Part shown: piece by piece, positions 55,612 to 64,000 of the stretch | How positions within the stretch are numbered: the first letter of the stretch is position 1 | How the letters are laid out: each line of letters starts with the position of its first letter | NCBI GenBank assembly: GCA_026826555.1 | Contig: JAKSZT010053928.1 | Span: 1,202,629 to 1,266,628, forward strand | DNA: 64,000 bases | Origin: Tolypeutes matacus | Taxonomy: Eukaryota > Chordata > Mammalia > Cingulata > Chlamyphoridae | Direction: 5' to 3' | The notes under the pieces: generated by a model | The model's database searches: none | What the model was told of the DNA's origin: nothing | What the model saw: the letters and a program-made list of their open reading frames with translations, nothing else | Made by a program: the position numbers and the translations under genes

Positions 55612-56095
55612 CATGGGTTGTGCTTATTTTACACTTTTATTGCAAAGTATAACATACAAACAGAAAAGCAAATGCAACATGGATATACAATTTGGTGAAG
55701 CATTGCTGGCCCTTCAGAAATTGTCTGTGTCTTCCTTCTATGTCCCATTCCCCCTCCTCTCAGAGGCAACCACCAATCTGACTTTTGTGACATGATTCCC
55801 TTGTGTTCTCTGTAGTTTTCCCATCTGAGTTACGCATCCCTAAACAATATAGTTTAGCTTTATCTGTTTTGGCACTTTATGTGAATGGAATTATGCATAT
55901 TCTTCTACATCTTGCTTCTTTTGCTCAAAAGTGTTTTGAGAATAATCCATGTTGTATGCCATGTTAGTGCATTCATTTTCAATGCTGAATACTATTTCAT
56001 TGTATGAATATACTATGATTTATTTGTCTAGTTTATTGTTTATGGACATGCAAATTTCCAGTTTTGAAATTTTTATGACCAGTGTTGTACCTTTC
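55612..56095 (-). mobile_element. Old LINE-1 3' region
   Basis: Minus-strand L1: AAGTATAACATACAAACAGAAAAGC at the 3' UTR side, then GAATGGAATTATGCATATTCTT and CATTGTATGAATATACTATGATTTATT of the ORF2 end and 3' UTR. More diverged than the other L1s here; looks like an old L1M-type element. Confidence 0.7.
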
Positions 56096-56658
56096 CGGAT
56101 TAAGTCAAACGCAAGAAGCTCTAAGAATGCAATTTTAAACATCTTCAAATATTTCAGGGGGGTGAAGAGCCCTTTCCAATTCCCTTGAAATGAAGCCCCA
56201 CAGGTGGTTCCTGATTTGCTTACTCACAGGGCCAAGCCTGAGGACCCTGAGTAGCATTTCTAAATTAAAATGTTTAAAGGGGTCAGGTGAGCTGAAAAAA
56301 CAAAGAAACAGTTATTAGCAGATCTCCCATTTCCCCTAGTTCTTCCACTTCATTGTTGCAATCTTAGCTAAATGCGCTCAGCTTGCATATTTTCCTACAT
56401 CAGTCCTTTGATCATTAAAGTAATTTCTTTTCCTTCCTCTGTACAAATCTTTTGATTATAGTAAGCTCATTCTTTGAAGAACAAACATGGTAAAAAATAT
56501 GAACAACCTGAATAATTTTAGTACTATCTAAAATAACTGGCTTTGCATGGGATAAAATTATATCAATTTAATTTTTGTAAAGTGAGTCATTGAATATGAT
56601 ACAACCAGTAATAAGATTATGGCATATCATATATTTAATAATAACAGAAAATATAAAG
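56096..56658. other. Stretch without a recognised gene
   Basis: AT-rich, no coding similarity and no repeat recognised. Confidence 0.45.
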
Positions 56659-56880
56659 ACAACATAGTGTAGTGATTCAGAGTGTAGGTTCTGGAGACAG
56701 AAAGATTGGGTTCAGATTCCAGCTCTCTCTCTTACTGCCTGTATCAACTGGATGAATTTCTTAACCCTCCAGACTCAGCTTTCCTCAACTATAAAGTAAG
56801 GATAGTAGTAGAGCTTATTTCATAGGGTTGTTGTGAGCGTGCACAAGGAAATGTATAGGTACTTAACACAGGGTCAGGTC
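56659..56880 (+). repeat. MIR SINE
   Basis: CATAGTGTAGTGATTCAGAGTGTAGG, TTGGGTTCAGATTCCAGCTC (B box region), CTCAACTATAAAGTAAGGATAG, CATAGGGTTGTTGTGAG: a complete MIR order, plus strand. Confidence 0.85.
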
Positions 56881-57820
56881 GGAGAAGCTAGTCATGTTAG
56901 TTATTATCGACACATTTAGCCCATCAAAAAGGCAGAATAACCAGAGTATTTATTAACATATCCTGATAGGAACAGTCACCTACTTATGTCATAGCTATTT
57001 ATTCTACAAACATTTAACAAGGCACTACTGAGGTAGAGGCTGTGGGTGACACAAAAAATACTATTTGTGGAGATAAGACACTTAGGAAATTATAAACCAG
57101 TGGCAACATAAAATAAATTTGGAAACATAAAATAGAAAGTGATTGCAATCAATCAGAGATAGAACTTCTGAGTAATTGTATCTTGAATTTGATCTTAAAC
57201 TGATCAATAGACACAGATTTGCATAGAAGAGAACTGAAGTACTTTCATCCTGAAGATATACATGTGCAAAGCATAGATGAGGAAATGCGTAAGATCTCTT
57301 TTGGGGGATATTAGGAATGGATGGTGTTGGGGTGAAGAAGGGAGAAAGAGTTGGTGGAGCATTTTATAAGTGGATCTTTAAGACTTAAGGCATTAATCAA
57401 AATGCATTTATCAGGTGGAAGGAAAAATAAGGATTCAATTCCATTTGGATTGGTTTGCTGAATTATGAATATATTAAGGTAAATAGCATATTATAGGAAA
57501 ACGGTACTATCTTAGCAAAATAATATTTTCATATTTTATTTTTCTTAATAAAGATATAACAATAAAGCGTTTTTGCATTTCAAAGACTTAAAATTGGTAT
57601 AGAAGAACTAGTCTTGAAATTCCTGTAAAAGAGACCTTTGAATTTATATGTAAACTCAAAAGTTTTTTTTTTTTTTTTTTACTTTTTCTTTGGATAAGCT
57701 TCCTTCTCCGCTGCTTCGATTATATTTTGAAGACAATTTTATTTTATAGCTTGGCTGTAAGGGTCCTAAGAATCTTGTGTAACCCCACAGTCTTTTGACG
57801 ACTCTCCCAGATCACAGAAT
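56881..57820. other. Stretch without a recognised gene
   Basis: A faint L2-like piece lies near 57,005-57,100. A T-run is at 57,663-57,682. From about 57,690 GC content and CpG frequency rise. No coding similarity. Confidence 0.4.
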
Positions 57821-57834
57821 CCACTAGGTGGCGC
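57821..57834 (+). promoter_or_regulatory. CTCF-like binding site
   Basis: CCACTAGGTGGCGC fits every position of the CTCF core CCASYAGRKGGCRS as I recall it. It lies in a GC-richer, CpG-containing block. Motif evidence only; occupancy is unknown. Confidence 0.55.
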
Positions 57835-58081
57835 CCATATCTCCTGCCGCTGGATCAACACGCTGGGCCGCGACCTTGGAAGAGCTGTGGGTTTTTTACA
57901 GGGGCTGGAGAGATCAATATGATCCATGTGCAGCAGCCACATTAAAGTCTACTCCAAAATGCTGTAAGCCTGGTGTTTCTTCAAGCTATTACTGAAATGG
58001 AATCACCAAAGATGGGCAATGATGGTGTAGTTTGAAGTACGAAAAAGCCTGCTATTTTTGCTCTATGAGTCCTAGCGAGAA

Positions 58082-58101
58082 GCAGGCAGGCAGGCAGGCA
58101 G
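58082..58101. repeat. (GCAG)n microsatellite
   Basis: Five GCAG units. Confidence 0.85.
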
Positions 58102-58241
58102 TTCACAGTCTATTGACACGCAAGTAGCGTGCTTGGCGACTTAGAAGCTGTGTAGAAGCTACTCTTTAACGCCAAAACATTGATTTAGGCAGCAACACTG
58201 CTACTTATGGGACAGGGAAAAAGAGACAAGAGCAAAGTATG

Positions 58242-58248
58242 AAAAAAA

Positions 58249-58279
<31 letters not shown>
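58242..58279. repeat. A-run plus (GA)n microsatellite
   Basis: Sixteen A residues followed by eleven GA units. Confidence 0.9.
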
Positions 58280-61200
58280 CTATTTTAATATTAGCTTTCA
58301 TGCAGGCGTAATTTATTTCTATCAGACAATTGAACACTGCTTGATATACAAAATCGAGGATCTATTCTGATATGGATTTCAGATTGTGGGAAATGTAGGT
58401 ATTTTGTTTGTCTTTTGAATAGCACCAGGCAATTCTTTTTTTCTTATATGAAAAGCTGAAGGCTTTTAAACATTAGGCTATATTTTATTAATATTCTTTT
58501 TTAAAGGGACAGATAATGATTCTGGCAGCATTTTCCTGCCTTATTCAAGTTTATGGAAGTCCATTTCTCATCATTAGGCAGAAGATGCAGATAAGAAAGG
58601 ATGAACATTATTCTGGAGCTTGTCACAGCAACGTTTCTTAGGTGATTAAAAAGAGGCAGCACGATCTCGGAGAAAACGCCTGACAAAAGGTAAATGGAAA
58701 CTCGGTAACAGAAGAAAATCCGTGCTAGATTAGGCATAACCGGCCAGGAAAAAACCCATTCTACTAACTATACGTGTGCATTTCAGCTCAGGAACAAAAA
58801 TAAGATCTTGTTCTTCTGAGGCTCTTAAAAATTTTGACCTGAGCTGGCCCCACAAACTAAGGTTTATTTGAGGCTCCCTGAAGGTGATTAGACCCGGAGG
58901 AGGCGTTTTTCCTGCAGTTTAGTTTAGGAAACTCAGCACTAGCCAAAAGCAGCTGCTTGTTGGTAGGTTCAAAGGCACGGGAGCTTCTTTAATTAAAAAT
59001 CAGTAGGCTCATTTTAATTTTATCAAAATAGATTCTGTTATTTTTAAACTTCCTGCGGAATAATAAAGTATTTCCTTTTCTCTTTCTTGCTCAGCACCCA
59101 TTCCCATTTCCATCCCCTCGGTGGCTGAGAATATGGAATTTTAAAAATCTCCCCAGGGTTATAATTTAGGTTCGGGACATGCAATAGTTCAACATAAAGA
59201 TGTTTAGGAAAAAACATAATTTGGGGTGAATAAAAATTGTAGTCATAGAACCATTTCTTAAAAACTTTTTTCCTAATAATTTTGGTAGGCTGGAAGTAAG
59301 CAAGTGGGCATTATATTCAATTTCTGGAAGTTATTTTGCCTGGTGTTCAGTTGGCTTTTTTGTTGTTTTGAAGACGGGAAATTGCTATGAAATTTAACCC
59401 AGAAGCAAAGTACGATTTCTAAAGTAAAATATTTATCTTTTGTTCATTAAAATGTGGTATTTCAATATGCAGCTAAGACAAACCCATTTCTAGTACGTTA
59501 TTAGAAAAAAAATCTGGAAGTGACAAAAAGGATGACTGAAAAACAGATTATGATTAACCATATAAATCTCTAGAAGTAATATATTTTTCACCTCTGGGTG
59601 CCACTGTTCAACTGTTTCTTGTTTTTATGAGTGTTTGTAATCCGGATACTTCCTGCGGTTGTATTCGTAAAAGAATCTGTTAAAGAGACATTTCCTCTAT
59701 CTCTAGCTATCTGCTAAATAACTTTTAGGCACATGGATGCAAATTCAGCATGGTTATGATTTGCCATTTTAATTACCAAATGATGACCAAATAACATTGA
59801 AGGTTGTTTATATGGGCAATTGACCAAGTTAAAAACCAGATTTCATCTCCCTTGGAAATGAATCTTGCATTTACCTTTTTGGTAGGTATTTAAGCAGAGA
59901 AAGCCATTAAAATGCAGGGAATTTTAGTTTCGATTTGTAGCCACTTATAGACATGATTTTTAATTTTGCACAAATATTCCAATGGAAATCAATTTTATAA
60001 AAAGGAAGTAATGAGTAGACATTGGGGGAAATTCATTAACTAAAATATAATTTTAGGAACCTTACATTGTTAACTGAGATATTTTTCACTTAATTTTAAA
60101 GCTTAACTTGCAGTATTTCCGCTTAAAAACTTCACAGAAATCTGTCTATATATTTTCAAGGCTCTTAATTCTCAGGTATAATTATTTTAATAAATAAAAT
60201 AATAATATTTGTAATATTGCAAAATGTATGAGTCATCCTTTATTTTTACAAACTAGGCAGTGAGTTAATATTCTGTACCAAGAAACAAATGCACAGGTTT
60301 GGTTGGCTTTCTAATCGCTAATTATTTATTTTAAACTTGAGGTTCATCTGAAATGCCAGAGTGAGGAGTTATAATGACAAAGTTGATTTTGTTTTGTCAT
60401 ATACAAAGTAGTTAATCTAAAAATTATTGATTGATATTCTCCTTCCTTTAACTCTTTTAGGATGCAATATTTAAAGCAAAACTAATTTATCTAGGTGTTC
60501 AACAGCACAAAATTAATTCTACTGGGACTGGTCCAGTCCAACCCTCATTATGGAACATGATTTCTCTCAACCAGCCTGAGCCTGGTTTTTACTGGGATAC
60601 TTTAAAAATTAATCACAACAAAGAACTTAACTCTTGAGATGCTACAGGGTTGACCTTCACTATCATGTTTATTAGGCTATTTGATGGTATCAGAAATACA
60701 TTAAAATAAGTGTTTTACCCTTGTTGGTGCTGCCTGGGACTCTGAAGCTCAGCAATTGTATTTGTGTCTATTGGAGGAATTGTAGCTCTATGATTCATAC
60801 ACCACGGTTAAAGTATATGTTTTAAAAATCTTTCCTTAGCCTGTGTCACCACAAGCATAATTGCTGACCCCGTCTTTTTTCATTTATATAAGTGGAGTGT
60901 CTAACTCTTTGCTGGGTTTGGACCATACAGCAGGTTTGACTGAATTTCTTTGCTCCAATGTCTAAATGAATCAGTTGGTTATTTTGGTGTATTCATACAC
61001 ACATAGAGCCCAACAGTGTACCTCTTAAGCATTAGGTATTTGCTTCATCTACAGCCATAGTTGAACATCTTTTTCTTTATTCTTTTCTTTTCTTTTTCTT
61101 TCCTTCTTCTTTTAAAAAATATATGTACAAATAATTATTGGGGAATGGTTTTTTTTTTGTTTTTTTAATGTCAATTTTCATTTCAACTTTTTGCCTACTG

Positions 61201-62974
61201 TATAGCAGTTTGTAAAGATTAGGCCATTTTGCACTGGAGAATCTCTTGCATTTTAAAGTTGTTTGGAGGCATCTCACCAAACCTTTTTCATTAAAGTAGT
61301 CTTTCTTGTTCAAAGTGCCTCATTTTCCATTAGAATGCTATGAAGTTGGTATAATATACTTTCTTTTGGTGGCAGATAAGAAATATTTATTTGGTGGTCA
61401 GGAGGCACTGTGCCCACTCTGCCACAGTGAACAACATGTGGGAAACTTGAGTATGGGTAGATGACTTTATATGGAAAAGTAAAGATTTAGTCTTCAGTTG
61501 GTTGCTTAACCTATAGGCTAACAAACCAACCCCTTTTCCTCACCTCTCCGGGACAGATTTCTCTTACATTAGTAAATTGTCTTGTCACCAGAAGGTGCTG
61601 CAGTTATGTTGTAAAATCTAATCAATTTAAACTCATTTTATCTAAAATGCAGTAACAATTGTTAACGTTTCCTAATTAATTATTCTAGGCTATAGTTAAA
61701 CTACACTGAATAACAGATTTAATAAGTAAACATTTAGGCAATGCAGTAACACTTGCTTTACATACAATTTAATTTTAAATTCACCCATATAGAGCCTATT
61801 GTTTTAAATAGGAGTAGAGGTAAGTTTTTAAAAAAAAGTTTCGTAAAAACATAGATTGGCCAGTGAGTTACTTTCTCTGTTAAAATAATAGTGTGACTAG
61901 AAACTGCTGCCTTGAGAAACAGAATTCTCAATCTGTAATGTGTGGATTGTGCTTCTGTTTTAAATCCATTTTAGATAGTATTTAAATCACATAGATTCCC
62001 CCCATATTCTTGTCAGCCTAGATTCACAAAAAAATGAAGCTCTATACCTTGAAGACATTTAATAAACGTTAATTTTTATTAACAATTTAAATATAATCTC
62101 CCAACAGATGTAGCTCTTAGTTCAAATTCTTTTACACTAAATATGAGGGTACAGGATATTTGGGGGAGGTTTATGATTTCTCCACAACAAAGTCTGCTTA
62201 GAGGGGAACATTTTACAGTTTTGGAATATCTGCTTCTCCCCTCTGCAGATACTACCAATGGACAATAAATAAAAAACTGCAAAAAGAATCCCCCTCATTT
62301 TTCAATGTATTTTTTATTTCAATTGGAAAATCCCCACTGAATGAATTTTAAAAAAAATTAAATGTATCCTGGGAACACGCTGTTCAGGATTTTGGAATGG
62401 GAACTTCAAACGAAGTTGGTAAAGGAGTCAAGTGCGTAAGTGGAAACTTTGAGGAAACTGGCAATGAGAGACTGGAAATCAGGCAGTCATTTACATTTTA
62501 CTCCACCACCCTCTGCATGTGCGAGTACAAAGCAGGGAGCTGGCACGGCTGTGAGTCAGAATTCTCCTCTCAGGAACTGAGTGGAGAGAGATTCCCAGCA
62601 TCTGTTTCCTCAACTATCACCTAGAGGATACTGATGGTAAATCACAGGGAATAAAAATAGCCTCTGAAGTCTAGTTACAAACAAATGAGATATGGTGGAT
62701 ATTTGACAGTGGTTTGGAGTCTCTTCTCTCAAACTCAAAATTCTTCATTAGTTAATTAATAAAGATAATGTTATTTTACATTAATGAATTATATTACTTA
62801 TTAATCTAAACGTTGAGCAAAATCTTGACATTTTTATTGATCTGAGTTGAACTATTACCTAAATTACAATGTGTTTGGTATTTAAATCTGAACCATATAG
62901 CTGTATAAAGGTTGGCTATGACCAATAATCACAGATAGTAAAGCTTTGTTTTAGACACAATAAAACATGTATTT
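58280..62974. other. 4.7 kb repeat-poor stretch without a recognised gene
   Basis: No young transposon was seen from about 56.1 to 62.97 kb. The frames at 58,501-58,737, 61,077-61,313 and 62,397-62,624 have no similarity I recognise. It could be intronic or regulatory DNA near a developmental gene, but nothing proves it. Confidence 0.45.
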
Positions 62975-63145
62975 TTTATTTTTTTTTTGAGGTACCAGAC
63001 TGGGGATTGAGCCCGGGACCTCGTATGTGGGAAGCCAGTGCTCAACCACTGAGCTGCATCGGCTCCCCTGGGTTGGTTTTTATTTTGTTTGTTTACTCAT
63101 TTTTTGTTTTTAGGAGGCACCAGGAAATGAACTCGAGATCTCCCC
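62975..63145 (-). mobile_element. DAS SINE, tandem dimer, second unit truncated
   Basis: Unit GGTACCAGACTGGGGATTGAGCCC...GAGCTGCATCGGCTCCCC, then a TTTGTTTG linker and the tail-side end of the upstream unit (AGGAGGCACCAGGAAATGAACTCGAG), which is cut off before its A box. A 13-base TSD, AAAACATGTATTT, lies at 62,962-62,974 and 63,146-63,158, so the truncation came before or during insertion. Confidence 0.92.
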
Positions 63146-63158
63146 AAAACATGTATTT

Positions 63159-64000
63159 CTAAGACTAAAAAATGGCACGCTTCTTACCCCAGTGTCAATT
63201 GCCCGTATACTCAGAGAGCTCTGCATTTGCTGGAGATTTTAAGACTAGAATCTTTTACAATTTAAGATTCTTTAAGGTTATATTTCACATGTGGGGAAGC
63301 GTTTTTTAGGTCTGGCTAGAATTGTAATTTGATATTAAGTTACAGCTTCAGTATTTTCAACAAAAATAGCAGCTTTAATAGATGAGATTAGCAAGTGGTG
63401 AAAAGTTCAAAGCATTTAATGGAATTGATCTACTGAATTAGCATTGACAATTTTTAGTGGCTATCTTAAATATACATTATTATCATGAAAGAATTAGTCC
63501 AATTAAGCCTTTACATTTGGAAGATACTCAGTCTGACCTTGTTCTACTCAATATGAAAAGTGCAAAGGTCTTGGGTTTATTTAAATTTGGTGCTAAATCA
63601 ATAGATTTGGGGGACCCTTTCACTACTATTTGAAAAGGAGGAGAAACCCAAAGGCTCTTTATGGTGACAAATGGATTATTAGAACAGTTACACTTTGAAA
63701 ATGAAAATAATGGTTAATTAATAGAACAAAATTATATCAACAAATACATCAGAGGAATCAACAAAAATTGGGTTCAGGAATTGCATTCTCATTACAACCA
63801 TATATTACTGTGTATACTGAGCACATTAGGTACAAAGGCCATACATTTTGGAACTGAAATAATTATATTGAATTTTGTATCAGGTTTTATTTAGAATATT
63901 CTGAATTCACAAATAACCAGCTAATTTAAAAATTAAATTAAATTTTTGAAAAACTAGAAATCTATGCCAATATACATGAAGAGTCAAGTATGGGATTTTC
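63159..64000. other. Stretch without a recognised gene
   Basis: AT-rich DNA to the window end. No repeat, RNA gene or coding region recognised. Confidence 0.5.

Noticed and set aside
61590..61605. CTCF-like site ACCAGAAGGTGCTG
   Set aside because: Three mismatches from the core; too weak to report as a site.

Overview
The window is mammalian nuclear DNA, almost certainly from an armadillo (Xenarthra, Cingulata, probably Dasypus). The evidence is about 20 copies of a tRNA-derived SINE with Pol III A and B boxes and the ending CTCCTAAA/CTCCCGGTAAA, which match the armadillo DAS-SINE family as I know it. These lie among L1, MaLR-type LTR, MIR, L2 and MER5-like repeats. No protein-coding exon, tRNA gene or other functional gene could be recognised. 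Every open frame that resembles a known protein belongs to L1 ORF2/ORF1, an endogenous retrovirus, or the RPL23A retropseudogene.

Layout. 0-20 kb: the 5' end of a minus-strand L1 running off the left edge, a 5'-truncated L1 at 1.2-2.1 kb with target-site duplications (TSDs), several DAS SINEs, and unassigned AT-rich intergenic DNA. 20.5-21.3 kb: MIR and L2 remnants. 22.1-27.1 kb: an old plus-strand L1 whose ORF2 is interrupted by DAS SINEs, two MaLR-like LTRs and an unnamed repeat. One of those LTRs carries a 5'-truncated L1 3' end and an RPL23A processed pseudogene, each with its own TSD. 27.1-29.5 kb: a second L1, minus strand, carrying three further retroposed insertions with TSDs: a near-complete U2 snRNA copy, a younger L1 and a full-length U1 snRNA copy. 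31.3-31.9 kb: a truncated L1. 32.8-34.2 kb: an L1 in which 5' UTR and the start of ORF1 are joined to the 3' UTR. 35.8-40.65 kb: a class I (gamma-like) endogenous retrovirus that keeps a stub of its 5' LTR, RNase H, integrase, env, a polypurine tract and the 3' LTR, and has a DAS SINE inside env.

40.7-64 kb has fewer young repeats. It contains blocks around 43.3, 45.6-45.9, 49.3-49.5 and 57.7-58.2 kb that look like candidate conserved noncoding or regulatory DNA. This includes a perfect match to the CTCF core motif as I recall it, at 57,821. These are inferences from composition and motifs; no alignment was possible.

The window is therefore intergenic or deep-intronic DNA shaped by L1-driven retroposition. 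The main points of interest are the nested insertions, which allow relative dating; the two-headed DAS elements; the LTR-pol fusion in the provirus; and the internally deleted L1. I found no sign of a new gene system.
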